From positions 999,112 to 1,063,111 of the forward strand of contig MU001672.1 of NCBI GenBank assembly GCA_010093515.1: a DNA stretch of 64,000 nt. The letters run 5' to 3'. This stretch comes from Lineolata rhizophorae. Its lineage: Eukaryota; Ascomycota; Dothideomycetes; Lineolatales; Lineolataceae. Under the pieces are notes generated by a model, which saw only the letters and a list, made by a program, of their open reading frames with translations, was not told the origin of the DNA and made no database searches. Made by a program: the position numbers and the translations under genes. This document shows, piece by piece, positions 46,947-58,360 of the stretch. Positions within the stretch are counted from its first letter, which is position 1, and the number at the start of each line of letters is the position of its first letter.

Positions 46947-47250
46947 GAAAGCGATCGGGGACGCTTTATGAATTACACGAGTACGGGTTACTGCCCAGCA
47001 TGCCTAAATGTTGTCTGAGTTCTCCGTTTATGCACCGGGGTTTAATTCGTCGGACCCTCGGGGCTACCGAACGCCGAGCACGTGACGGCGTGAGATTCAA
47101 CGCGATGCCCACAAACGCAATACCACTCGCGTTTGTTCTATACCAACTACAAGTGCTGCTGCTACGACAACAAGGTCCGAATATATACACATTGTGAAAA
47201 ACCCCAACGTACCACGCTACATACGGCTCTTCGGGCCTATTCCTGTGGAA
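46947..47250. promoter_or_regulatory. Divergent promoter between the reductase and elongin C genes
   Basis: Only 304 bp separate the two start codons, so the promoters must be short or shared. The elongin C frame is open upstream of its ATG but non-conserved there, so I treat that part as leader. Confidence 0.5.
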
Positions 47251-47743
47251 ATGACACAGCCAACTGAATATGTCACTCTTGTGTCCAACGACGGGTTTGA
47301 GTTTAAGGTCAAGCGATCGTCAGCTTGCTATTCTGAAGCCATCAAGCGCATGCTTGACCCCGCGAGTAAGCCCTACCGTGTTAATGTCACCCGAGAGCTA
47401 GCAGCCGACATTGATTGAGTCTTTTGCTGACATAGACTGAATACCAGACAATTTCGCTGAATCCATCTCCAACAGGTGTACATTCGAGAATATTAAGTGA
47501 GGCCACTCCTCACCCTCTCATGAACAACGCACGTCATGAATGTTAACACCCGTATAGCGGTGTGGTTCTTGAGAAAGTCTGCGAGTATGTTTATTACTAC
47601 GAGAAGCACAAAATGGCTAGAGATGTACCCGACATGGAAATACCTCCCGATATGTGCCTAGAGCTTCTGATGGCTGCAGACTATTTGAACGGTTGGTCCG
47701 TCCTCTCTTAAATCGGCATCGTGCTTACTCTGGCATAGTCTGA
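47251..47743 (+). CDS. elc1: Elongin C
   Basis: Four exons, 47251-47365, 47448-47496, 47558-47691 and 47739-47743, give 100 aa, close to yeast Elc1 (99 aa). Introns are 82, 61 and 47 bp. The BTB/POZ-like Skp1 fold is evident: EYVTLVSNDGFEFKVKRSSA, SEAIKRMLD, NNFAESISNRCTFENI, GVVLEKVCEYVYYYEKHKMA and the end LELLMAADYLNV. Elongin C bridges cullin ligases or elongin A-type F-box proteins to substrates, such as stalled RNA polymerase II. The last exon is only five bases, the final two bases of the Val codon plus TGA. Reading through instead gives an end NGWSVLS after a few codons, so the alternative is a slightly longer protein. The family ending (AADYL plus two residues at most) favours splicing. 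Confidence 0.88.
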
Positions 47744-48526
47744 ACCCGCAGAGTAATTGATAACCAAGGAGTCTTGGAATTGGTTGTCAGGCAACCGGAC
47801 CACGTATTGCTTTACAGTAGCTCTAACCAATCTACACGGTGCATGATGGTGGACAATGCTCAAGGCATATCTAGCAGGGTTAAAGTTTTCGATTCTCCAT
47901 CCCAAAGTACTGAAGTGTTGAGTTCATCCTCCACGTTGTTCATCGTACGAGAACGACGATATGGTGGCTAAAGTTCCTACCTTGCCTAGAAACTAGTACG
48001 TCCGTATACCAAGTGAAGTTTTCAATCAATTGGCTAGGGCGTGGCCAAAATGTGCAATACACTCTATCAAGTGCCCTAGACTTGGCGTTTCCTTGTACCG
48101 CCGTGGACAGATATGCAAACGTTCGTAGTTGAAATGTTGAAAATCTCGGTACATTTCCTCGCGAGCAAGAATCCAACATGGTATTCGCAAACGAAATCTT
48201 AATGTCGCCAATTATAAGCCGATGCTATGTTGCTCAATCGTTGATGCTTAAACACTTCTGTCGTCTTAGCATCATGAACATATCCTTTCTAACTTTCGTA
48301 TGGGTAGACAGGCTATAGCTGATGCAAAATGAAACATTCGTTTCTACTCGGTGGTGTTCCAAACGTCAAGCCGGGGCACAAATACTTTATTCCGTCGAAT
48401 ATACAATCCATATAGGATTGCCGAGAATACGAACACGACAGAATTGGCAAGCTATGCATTTAATGCATTCACATACTAATGATGATCTGTCAATTGAATT
48501 GAGCGCGTTCGATTGCCGACTCCGCA
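47744..48526. other. Convergent intergenic region
   Basis: About 0.78 kb between the elongin C and ORC6 stop codons. Short open frames on either strand show no resemblance to known families. Confidence 0.4.
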
Positions 48527-49769
48527 TTAATTTTGGGTGTTTATCTCTCGTACACGATTCATTATGCTTCTCCTCCATTGCACGTAATCTATCCGTCGGT
48601 CATTGCTCAAATAGTCGACTTTGTCTTGCATCATTGTTCCGAGACCGGCTCGAAGATCGCCGCCTTCTGACGGTAAGGGAGGGGAATTCCGTAGGTGTTC
48701 TCGGAGTGTAGAAATCTGAGGCACGTCCAGTTCGTTGCCGTCGTCAGGCACGGACATCTTTGAGCCCTCATTGTGTGTTTCTGGTTCTTCTGGAATATTC
48801 TTGTACCATTCAAGATCCAACCACCCGCGGTGAGCCTGACGGATAAAGTATTCCACCTCATCTATCATCTTGCCGCGTGTCAGCTTGGGTGCATGTTCCG
48901 TTCCGTCGACAACAGCTATTGCTTGATCTCTTCTCATCTCGTGCTCTCCAGCAGATATGCTGGTTGATGAAAAGCGGATTAGTGTGTACAGAAATAGTGT
49001 GACGACAAGAGCTGGCAACTGGGCCTCTTGGATGGGCTCCACAGGCTCATCAGAAGTACCTTGGCTCCTCCGCAAACAGCGAACCGATTGGCCTGACTCC
49101 TGCTGATGTCCTTTTTGCCGTTCAAAAGCTAGCACGGACAAAATTCCAACATGAACGTGAGGCACAGCCGAAGGTATGCCAAAAGAATCACCCAACATTC
49201 CGAGCGTACGTAAGACCCATAGCGGTAAGTCATTCCGTTCTGTTTGGTCTTCGGCACACGTTCTATATCCAGAGACCTTGCCTAAGATTTGACGGTTCGA
49301 GGCGCGACTAGAACGGGGATGCGAAGATGACAAGTTCATCTGGTCCGGAACATTTCGGGAGCCTGGATGAGTCGGCACGACCTGCGTGGAGCGCGGCGGC
49401 CGGGATAGCGAATCATCGGCTAGTTGCTTGTCAAGGTATTTGAACACCCGGTTGTACATTCGGCGCGGAACCGGTGGACGTGGCTCGATCTTAGGAAGGT
49501 CAAGGTGCTGCTTCAGTCTAATACGTTTGATGGTAAATTTATGAGTCATTAATCTAGCTTATCAATTTGAAATTGTTAAGGACTTGCCTTTCACAAGCTA
49601 TATTTGAACAAGCATAGGTCCTCGAGATCTCCTCCTCAGGCCTCAAGTTTCGCGCTTTTGTCTTGGATTGCGCAAGCAAGGATGCTGCAAAGGTCAAAAG
49701 TTCAGGAGGAAGAGGTCCGTTGATTGAAGGGATAAGGCTCGTAAGAGCTTGCTCAATAGGTTTGTTCAT
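48527..49769 (-). CDS. ORC6: Origin recognition complex subunit 6
   Basis: Two exons, 49769-49588 and 49517-48527, give 390 aa. The 70-bp intron uses a GC donor (AG/GCAAGT) and TTAG acceptor. This join alone connects TYACSNIACER to LKQHLDLPKIEPRPPVPRR, both typical of fungal Orc6. Orc6 is the smallest ORC subunit; it binds Cdt1 and helps load MCM2-7 at origins. The N-terminal cyclin-like fold starts IEQALTSLIPSINGPLPPEL. A second cyclin-like region begins at PLWVLRTLGMLGDSFGIPSA and continues LVVTLFLYTLIRF. The C-terminal helix is DYVQWRRSIMNRVREI. The linker between the two folds is Ser/Arg/Pro-rich and likely phosphorylated. Confidence 0.88.
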
Positions 49770-50092
49770 GATTCTGATTGCTCAGGCAGCCAGAGAGTAA
49801 CGTGGTCCAACAGTGGGTGGACGGGGCAAAAAGACGTGGAAGTCCACGAGCACATGCCGGACGCGCTTGTGGCGGCTGTGGCTAGGCTCGGAACTCGGTG
49901 TGCTCAAGCTCCGCGGGGATCCGCTCTGAATTCAACCCACTGGAAATGCGACATTCAGTGTAGACCATTAGTACAGCAACAAGCTCTGAACAATTAAGAA
50001 TAATCTTAGATGTCTACTATTTCTAAGTCTAGCCAGAAATACATCGACACCCGGCAATCCTTGCAACGAAACAAGCAAACTGGTTACCAAGG
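49770..50092. promoter_or_regulatory. ORC6 upstream region
   Basis: 323 bp between the P450 stop and the ORC6 ATG, both genes on the minus strand. It should contain the ORC6 promoter. CACGAG and CACTGG are seen but no MluI-box (ACGCGT) was found. Confidence 0.35.
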
Positions 50093-51986
50093 CTACACCT
50101 CCCTATAAAAGTCCTTCGTCCGTTCGCTTGCTGCAGCTAAGCACTGGCTCACACCGTGGGGATCTCTTGGAATTAGCTTGACCTTGAAATCTCGCGGAAT
50201 TGCAACAAGAGCAGATTTGAATTGGTTGTACTCGATATAATCCGTCGTTGGCGGATCAGTATCGCTCGCAAGGATCCGGTATGACGAAATTATACGTATA
50301 AGCGCAGCATAGAGCAATCTAGACGCAATTATCTGGCCGGAGCAAGCTCGAGCGCCGGCACCAAAAGAAAGGTGAGATAAACCGCGCGACTGAGTCTCAA
50401 TTGGCTGCTGATCAGAGGACTCAGTGAAGGAAAGCCACCTTTCCGGGTCGAATTTCCCGGCAGAGGGTCCAAAATGATCCATGTCTAGCGAGACAGTTAG
50501 TTGTCTGCGGAAGAGTGCCACTCAATTTGGCGAGCTTCTTATCTACGAACCGTGATTTCCTGCTTGAGCATTGATCAAAATCATCGTCTTCGGTGGAATC
50601 TTTGCCCCATTCCAATCAACCTCAGTGACGGTCTTTCTCGGAAGGCTCATCGAGCTGACCGTGTAATAGCGGCCAGCCTCCTTGACGATCGCATTTAAGT
50701 AGGGTACCTTCTCCTCCTGAAAACTGTTCGCCCAGATATCTTCCATGGTCGGATGATAACGCACAATATCCCTGTAGGCTCTCTCTTGCCAAATTTGTCC
50801 CTCTAGCGTTGCTAAAGAGCCGATACAAGAGGTTAAAGTCCCAGGGATAGTCTCGAAACCACCGGAAACGAGTGAAAGACATATCGAGCTCACCTCGACG
50901 CCTGTGAGCTTCGTCTCCTGGTCCTTTAGAATAGCCGACGAGATACATGGCTTTGAGAGCAGTTAGCTTGTACTTTCTTAGTAGTCTATGAATATATCAA
51001 TCATGACTCACCTTGTCAGTCCCATTTTTTATCATCTCTCTTACCTTATTGAGGAGCAGGTTGAGGTAGGCATCGCGCCTCGAACGTAATTCCCTCGAGC
51101 GTGCTGTTTTATTGTTCGCCGGCAAGTAACGCAATGCGGGTATGTAGTCTTGGTAGTTTTCGGAAGCTGAACGGAGCAATGAAATTGCAGATCCGACATG
51201 TAGAATTTCGCGGAGCAGCGAGTCGTGCACCTCGTCCATCCGTATGCCATAACAGAGGGTAAGCGTAGTGTTTAGAGCGTAGCGCTGGATGTATGGTCTG
51301 ATGTTGATTTCCACGGCGCCAGAACAGCTGTCCCTGTGCAAGTCGCGAACGATACAAAAGCTTTCTAGGTCGAACATCGGGAAATAGTTACGTAGTGCTG
51401 GTCGACCCAGTGCAGTCCCAACAGCCTTGCGCTTCCTCTTGCAGCTCTCGTCCCACGGAGAAGATCCGATCGTGAATCCCTGGGTGGAAGAAATTATCCC
51501 GTGAAATGTGTATAACTTAGGACGATCAATCACGGCGGACTGGTGCCCCACAAGCATTCTCCGACAGTCATCGAAGGAGTTTACCACGACCGCTCTTGTA
51601 TTGCCCAAGCGAACTTGAAAGACAGACCACTTGTACCTATGTACCGTCAGATATACAACGACAGCTCACGGTAATAGCCATGGGAAGAGCTAGCCATACT
51701 CTCTAAACCATTTCTCGCAAGTGGTAGCATGATCGTCTCCGAGTTGAATCAGATGTCCGACTAATGGAAGTGCACCAGGAACTTCAGGAAGACCCTTGAT
51801 ATATGGTACGTCCGTGGTCGTAGTCACCTAGAGGAACTCATCTTTGAGCGCGTGTCGGCATAAGCTAACTCGTAAAGTACGTACCCAAAACACTGCAACG
51901 AGCATAGCAATAGCGACCATTGCCATGGTAACAGGATCGTGGCTTAACAGAAAGCCATCGAAAACAGCCAGGCTTGATTGAAGCAT
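50093..51986 (-). CDS. Cytochrome P450, CYP504 (phenylacetate hydroxylase)-like
   Basis: Five exons, 51986-51885, 51827-51700, 51636-51012, 50950-50551 and 50484-50093, give 548 aa. Introns are 57, 63, 61 and 66 bp. The N terminus has a membrane anchor (MAMVAIAMLVAVFW, about 21-34). The I-helix is SGGFETIPG, the K-helix ExxR is KEAGRYY, and the heme loop is SFGAGARACSG with Cys466. The region GFTIGSSPWDESCKRKRKAV plus LGRPALRNYFPMFDLES is characteristic of the CYP504 group. CYP504 enzymes hydroxylate phenylacetate or hydroxyphenylacetates en route to homogentisate. No homogentisate-pathway gene is nearby, so the substrate is uncertain and this may be a paralogue. The second donor (GTATGG) is the weakest join. 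Confidence 0.87.
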
Positions 51987-52410
51987 ATTTAACAAGACAA
52001 AGTCTCAGAAGCGAGGAAGTCGTGCATCTAACCAAGCGGGTGCTTGTGGACTCGCTCCCAGGTCGTATTTGTATCGAGGCAACGGATATCGGCATCGGTT
52101 ATCTCGTTGCGAGGCTTCCGGCGGCGTGTGCTCCGCATTATTGTCGGCGATTGGAAGCTCCCGCGAATGTCTCTGTGGGATACTGTTTGTCGGCCTACGG
52201 CGGGTTGCATGAGCTGTCGGATGGGCCGACAGCGACAGCAGGCGCGCTAGATGCTTGATGTCGTAGCTAGGTGCGCACGTGCGATGCTACAGCTCACAGC
52301 TCCGACTTATGAAGCGCGTTAACCATATGAGGGATTCGCGAAAAAATGTGGCAAATTTAGATTTCAACTATATATTTAAAAAAAAAGCTCACACTATATA
52401 CATTGTTCAT
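51987..52410. promoter_or_regulatory. P450 upstream region
   Basis: About 0.42 kb between the P450 ATG and the tRNA gene, with no other recognisable feature. Confidence 0.35.
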
Positions 52411-52511
52411 GCTCTCTTGGCTCAGGGGTAGAGCGTGGCACTCGTAGATGCTGGCTAAATGTGAGCACAGTAGGGATGCCAAGGTCATAAGTTCGAATCT
52501 TATAGGGAGCA
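52411..52511 (+). tRNA. tRNA-Thr (anticodon CGT) with intron
   Basis: A full cloverleaf can be drawn: acceptor stem GCTCTCT pairs with AGGGAGC (52504-52510) with discriminator A52511; the D arm is GCTC..GAGC; the anticodon stem is TGGCA/TGCCA; the T arm is ATAAG-TTCGAAT-CTTAT. The anticodon loop is C-T-CGT-A, and a 29-nt intron (52447-52475) interrupts it after position 37, the canonical site. The CGT anticodon decodes ACG (Thr). A T-run follows at about 52517-52521 as a Pol III terminator. Confidence 0.9.
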
Positions 52512-53126
52512 AAAACTTTTTGCCCATTTTCTCCCCGCACAAATCTATTGTTCTAGTTTATTTTGAATCTTATTCTACACTGACCAAGCAAGTTGTCAAT
52601 TATGTTTATAGTATATGTCCTACCTTGTTAGTGAGCATTGAAAAACTATTTATTTAATTCAAGACCCTAGACCGCCCGAGTTTACTCCGCCGCTCTTAGC
52701 CTATTGGGCTACGTGCGCAAAGAATAGTACGTCTGCTAATTACTCTATAGACACGTGGCAGATTGAGCTAAACATTTCTCGAACGATATTACTTGATACC
52801 TAGCATAAGAAGAGAGTGCATGCTTATTTTCGGGAGGATCACTTTGCTTGAGAGGCTGGGGGAGAATAGACCCCCAAATTAGGAGTTGCAAGAGGTAGAG
52901 AGTGGTGCTACGGCACTTTTCCCAATTTAGGAATTACCAACTGATTCGATGGTCCAATGATCGCACCGTTCCTACGCTGGTCACCCAATTTCGCCGCTCG
53001 CTGATTAGATAAGGGCTCAAACTACAGCTTCTGGCAGCTCGGTGCGCTCTTTCCTTCTCGCATGCAACGGGCCACCAGTTCTCTCCCGACAATTACCACG
53101 GCCTAACAAAGCGCTCATTCACGACG
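52512..53126. promoter_or_regulatory. Sirtuin upstream region
   Basis: About 0.6 kb between the tRNA and the sirtuin ATG. It contains the tRNA terminator at its start; nothing else was recognised. Confidence 0.35.
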
Positions 53127-54952
53127 ATGGCAGGTGACGACTTGCTGCTGCCCGTACGATCTACCACAGCCAAAAGAGGGCCAACTGTCGCTATAGATCT
53201 TACCTCGGGCGGCGACGAGTCTGATAGCGGCGCGTCTCGTATTGACCGTAGACGCGGTCGTGCAGTGTCGTCAAAGCCAGCCAAAGATGGACCACCCGGG
53301 GAATTACCTCGTGAGGACCCAAATAGCGATGGTTGGGAAACTGATTCATCTCTTTATGAGGATGCGATTGAAGATACGGTTGGTTTGGAAGGCTTGAGCG
53401 GTAAGCACATGTGTATTATAACGCTAAATGCATTGAAGCCATTGAGCCTAGTATTCATCTAGGGGCTTTTATTTAGGCCCGGAAGTTTGTACTCCGGCTG
53501 AGGCAAGAGCCTACCTCGAACTCCTTCACAACGTCGGTGCAGATAAGTTCATCTATCAAACTCTGTCACTGGGGAGAGTATCCGCAAAGAAACTCTGCAC
53601 AGCTTTCGGTTTTCCGCCGCCCGCTTGGTTGAACGGACAACCCGACGAAGCATATTACCGCCTAATCGGCCATGCTATTGCCAGAGAGCTGAGCGGACGC
53701 AAAAGGCTTCCGCAATTCAAAACCATTGACGATGCGGCAACGCTTCTACAACAGTCAAATTCTATCATGGTCATTACGGGAGCTGGGGTAAGTCTATGTC
53801 TCTATTCCTTGGCCAACGCGATTAGGAGCGGATCCAATTCCCATCTCATCGTCAAGCCATTTGACAATTTAATAATCTCACGATGCGTCTTTCTAGATAT
53901 CAACAAGTTTAGGGATCCCGGATTTCCGTTCCAAGCACACCGGGTTTTATTCGAAGCTCCAAGATATGGGCTTCGAAGACCCGCAGGACGTTTTTGACAT
54001 TCATCACTTTGACGAAGATCCTACGTGAGTAAAAATGTCACAATCACGCACCAGTTGAGAAACTGTGCGTCTGGGCTCACTTGGCGTTTAGAACTTTTTA
54101 TTCCCTTGCTGGGGATATTCTTCCAGACTTGCGACGGTGGTCACCGACGCATGAGTTCATTAACGTTATCCAGCAAAAAGGCAAACTACTTACGAACTAC
54201 ACTCAAAATATCGACAATCTCGAAAGCCGAGCAGGCATCCTTCCGGAGAAGCTAATACAGTGCCATGGCTCTTTTGCTACAGCGACTTGCCGCAAGTGTC
54301 GGTATCAGGTCCCCGGAGAAACCATATTTGACGACATCCGCGCCCAGCGGGTCTCACGATGCGCGAGATGCACCGAGAGCCTACAGGCACCGAGGCCAAG
54401 ACGGCTGAAACGAAAGCGAAGTTCAAACGGAAGTGGAAAAGGAAAGCGAAGCAGGTATAACAGTGGCGATGACGCCGATGACGACGATTACAACATCCCG
54501 GAGGCGGGCGTAATGAAACCAGATATCACTTTTTTCGGCGAAGGCTTACCTGAGACGTTCTTCAACCGCATCACGACCTACGATAAAGACAAAGTCGACC
54601 TTGTAATTGTCATCGGGACCAGCATGAAGGTTGCCCCAGTGTCTGAGATCCCACACTATCTGCCTAATGGGGTACCTCAGATATACATTTCTAGAGACGT
54701 AGGATGTCCCTAAATACTGGCCTTTTAAAGGCAGTGTCACGCTGACGTTCTATAAAGCCTATTAAACACATCAAGTTTGACATCAACTTGCTTGGCGACT
54801 GCGATACGATTGTGACCGAAATTTGCAGGCGTGCAGGGTGGAATTTGGACCATGAGATGGTTCCAAGGGAGGACAACACCGAGGTTGTTGTAAGCCCATG
54901 TCAGGGTGAGGACTGCATTTTTACTATTAGGCGCCAGGTGAAAGGTGGATAA
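53127..54952 (+). CDS. SIR2/HST1-type NAD-dependent protein deacetylase (sirtuin)
   Basis: Five exons, 53127-53400, 53477-53787, 53897-54024, 54092-54698 and 54758-54952, give 504 aa. Introns are 76, 109, 67 and 59 bp. The catalytic core shows [15 protein letters not shown] (from about 193, spanning the second intron), [10 protein letters not shown], catalytic His296 in QCHGSF, and a zinc site C304/C307 (CRKC) with C328/C331 (CARC). [12 protein letters not shown] and [17 protein letters not shown] follow. A Sir2-type N-terminal segment precedes the core ([20 protein letters not shown]), which marks the SIR2/HST1 subclass. After the zinc site lies a basic then acidic insert (RRLKRKR... to DDADDDDY), probably a nuclear signal. 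Sirtuins of this class remove acetyl groups from histones in silent chromatin and repress secondary-metabolite loci in some fungi. Confidence 0.93.
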
Positions 54953-55642
54953 ACGCTCAGCGATTAAATTATCAGAATATGCATACTACTAGCGCTGGGT
55001 CCGGCCCACCCATCGTTTTACAGTCTTATGTATTCCCCTGTACAAAATAATTAGGGAGGATGCGAATCACAAGGGATGTTAGATGCAGGTGTCTTCATAA
55101 GCATTCGCCCCCCCTCCCCCCCCCTCCCCGGGGGTTCGAAGGTGAATAAGGGGAAAGGGGGAAAAGCACTCTAAAGATACCCTAGTCTTCCACCATGGGG
55201 ATCTATCGGAGAGGGTAACCTAATTTCCTTTGGATATCTTTTTTGGGGAGTTGTTTCCTTTTTTTTTTCTTTTTGGAGGCCCGAGAGAGTGGAGGGCGTT
55301 TTCGAAAACCCCGCCGCGTTTTAACTCCCTTATCCCAATGGAATTTTTGGCCTTACGTAGGGTTTAGAATTGTTCCTTGGCGAGGTATATCAGGGGAGGC
55401 GTTCAAAAAAAAAAAATAAAACTAAATAGGTTTTGCTTCCCCTATCTTCTAGTAGGCAAGGTTGGCAATATCACTTGTCGTAGTTCGCACGGCATCATTA
55501 AAGGTGCCGTAAAACAAAAAAAAAAAAAGGACCAGCTTTTGTTGTGAATTGAATGGCAAGGTACAGAGAGGTAAGTTAAATACACTTCACTATGGGTATC
55601 GGGCAGGGACCTCCTAGGGCTATGACTTTACAGTATGTTTAA
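54953..55642. other. Gene-free, homopolymer-rich flank of the right repeat island
   Basis: Contains C-runs (about 55109-55128), A-runs (about 55406-55417 and 55515-55528) and a GTTTTCGAAAACCCC block like that of the MITE-like family, so probably a degraded fragment of it. No gene was recognised. Confidence 0.4.
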
Positions 55643-56278
55643 ATTATGATCCACAATGGGGTGAGATTCTAATTGGGGTTTGGGGTTTTGGTATTAGGGC
55701 TGATTAGGGTCCGATTAGTCATTGAAATTATGATCCATAATGGGATGGGATTGACCCCATTGGGGTTTGAGCCTGGTTTCCCCCTTTAAGTTTAGCGTGA
55801 TCCCAATGGGGTGGGGTGTAAGGGGCTGCGCAGAGGTTGCCGGTGCCTGGTAACAGGATTGTATTCGATAAGGAGCCGAAAGGCTCTCGGATAGAGTTTT
55901 CTACCTAGCAGAGGATCGGAGGTACTCAACCCCGATCCGAAGTCTTACCGAAGGTTCCACCGAGGATCTACCTGGGCTCTAGCCCATTACATGGGGTAGG
56001 GTAGAAGGAGCCTTTTGAAAACCCCTAATAGAGTGGAATTTGCGATTATGTAATAGAATTAAGTTCCTTCTAAAAGGGTTAAATATGGCTATACTACTAC
56101 CAAATGTACAGTCAAAAAAAAAGTTGGTAGTAATAATTCCAATGACTAATCTAACCCCTAACTGCATCCAATGCCAAGACCATGGACCCTAATAAAAATC
56201 TAGCCCCAATAGAAATCTAAACCCCGACCCAGGAGACCCTACCTCACCCTATTATGAACTATACTGTTGTGGACCATG
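55643..56278. mobile_element. MITE-like elements, nested copies 2a/2b
   Basis: Two left ends lie one after the other (TATGATCCACAATGGGGTG near 55645 and TATGATCCATAATGGGATGG near 55729), and two right ends in reverse follow (CTATTATGAACTATA near 56250 and TTGTGGACCATG near 56267). This suggests one copy inserted in another. Internal blocks match copy 1: TTTAGCGTGATCCCAATGG, TATGGCTATACTACTACCAAA and the AATTCCAATGACTAATCTAA block. No coding capacity. Confidence 0.5.
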
Positions 56279-57299
56279 CCCAATTCTATTCCAGCTCATT
56301 AGTAGTGAATCCGCTCGCTTTCGTTCTGTTTGCTCAGTGTCGTGACAGAATTTAGTTGTTTCCCATGTCGCTCGCTGCTAGGACGATATTTCTACGGTTA
56401 ACTTTGGGTAACTTTTAGGTTAAATTCCCCTTCTCTTCGTTTGAGGGATGCTTGTTAGCACCTAACCTACGTGTTAGCTCTCAGATATACGGACCGATTG
56501 CCCCCTTCCAAGCAAGGCACCTCCCAAGCCTTTAATGCCAACGATTTTACATGATTTCAAGTGGACTAAAGGAGTCGCCCTCATGCTGCATATGATGTGG
56601 AGGTCGAGACTGGGCTGGGGTCCTATACCCTTGAAGTGTCACACGCCGGTTTCTAAATTAAGTGGCTTCAGCAGGCTCACTCTAGGCATTTAAAATTTTA
56701 TTATATACAATAAAATTAAGAAATTAGAAAAGCGCAGTCGGCATCTTGCTTTTCATATATTCGACCTCACGACAGGCGTCGAGCTCCTGCAGTAATGTGA
56801 AGGAAGTGGACAACAGGGAACAGATACCATGCGAACCAAATAGCTTCACATGATCGATCTCAGCATCATCGCCGGGCGGACGATTTCCAGAAATTGCTGA
56901 ACAAATGCATCATTGAGGATTGCCTCTATATTTAACCAGAGCAATGTAAGTCACGGCAATATGAAGTCCTCCACTTCCTTCACTCCGTCAGCGTGAAAAT
57001 GTGGTGTTGAGCCTTCAGGTGCTAAACCAGGACGCATGACTCCGCATATTTTGGGCTTAGAAGAGCACGTTGCTTGGCATTACTTTGAACCCGGTTTTCG
57101 GGTTTAACCGATCATTTGTATAAGCATAAGGTCTGAAGGCCGTCGCTAGTGGAAGTTGAGTTGCGATCAGAAGCTAATAAATATTGGAGGATAGGTCCTG
57201 AGCATTTATCCCGACCACTTTAAGATAGGGAGACTATCTGCCTCGACACGCCTCGACGTACGCCCAAATAAAGCAAAATCCAGTGAGTACATACCCATG
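56279..57299. other. Gene-free stretch in the right repeat island
   Basis: About 1 kb between the nested MITE-like copies and the decayed phosphotransferase gene. No gene, RNA or repeat boundary could be supported. Confidence 0.35.
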
Positions 57300-58110
57300 A
57301 ATTACAAGTACCAGCCCCATCCATCACGTGTCTCCTCCTCGTCTTCCAGAATCATTGGCAAATACTTCGAATCCCAGGCTCCTGAGAGGCGAGGCAAACA
57401 GCCTATTTGTTCCTAATCCACAATTGCCCGAATCCGCCGAGGGCTCGATGATGTCAGGATGATGCTACTGGGATCCATGTCGTTGTAAGTGAACTTCACC
57501 GTTGGGTAATCTGGTCAGGAAATGGACGTCGGTAAAGGTAGGTAAACCAATCATGAAAGCCCTGCACGGAAGTGAATGGGCCTGCTTTAGTCAAGTATTC
57601 CATTCGGATGTTCCGCTCGAAAGAAGTGCCTCGTTCGACGTTTCCTGAGTTCGGATTTAGCGGCGATGGAGCGTGGGATATCGAAAAGCAAGGGAAGGAC
57701 TAACTCACAATTAATCTCGGGGATCACCTTCAAGTTGACGTGGCTTTTGGTCTTCCGAGCCCATCGTATCCCACACTTGCTTCATGGCCTGGCAGTCTAA
57801 TGGTTCCATGTAGATGTACCTGTTCCATCCAAACACTTCAGGAACTGGGCAGCACTCTTGAAGCACCCTTGAAGAGACGGCGGATTGCGTAGAGACACTC
57901 TAGCCTCGGCGATTGTGACATCAGCCCCCCACTTGAAAAAGAGGTTAAAAGAGTCGAAAGGTGGCATGCGGTGACCGCCTTCCGAATAACTACAAGGTTT
58001 TTGCTCTTGTCTAAGCTGGATCCGGCGCATTCTTGAGCTGGTGCTTGTATCAGACTTCTGTAGATGGCAACTGACTCCAATTTTCGAGGAAGAAAGAGTC
58101 GTGGTAATCA
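57300..58110 (-). pseudogene. Decayed phosphotransferase (APH/choline kinase-like family) gene
   Basis: Pieces of a fungal aminoglycoside-phosphotransferase-family protein lie in the right order on the minus strand but in different frames. At about 57855-57805 is PVPEVFGWNRYIYMEPLDCQ, the hinge of the kinase N lobe. At about 57655-57530 is GTSFERNIRMEYLTKAGPFT, continuing SVQGFHDWF. At about 57490-57410 is KFTYNDMDPSSIILTSSSPR, the catalytic-loop equivalent of HxDLxPxNI, followed by IRAIVD, a TAG where the family has Trp, and EQ. At about 57360-57310 is YLPMILEDEEE. The catalytic-loop His appears as Tyr, and stops and shifts break the frame, so it is non-functional. The family is hugely expanded in Pezizomycotina and its substrates are mostly unknown. 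Confidence 0.7.
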
Positions 58111-58360
58111 AAGTTCGAATTACTCGGAAACGACGATGGCGTTGCTCCGTAATGTAATTCGCTCCTTTGAATGTGTCAGTCGAGCTTCAAAAGAAGAGTC
58201 CGCAAATATCCAGTGCGTTACCGGAGATGACCGGAGAATTGAACCACCAGAATGTATGACGTGACCCGACATTGAAAGGGATAGTCAAGATATAACGGCT
58301 TTTGAGACGGAACAACGAGCTGCGCTTGCTTAGCGAGCTCGCTCAGTATAATGGTAGCGC

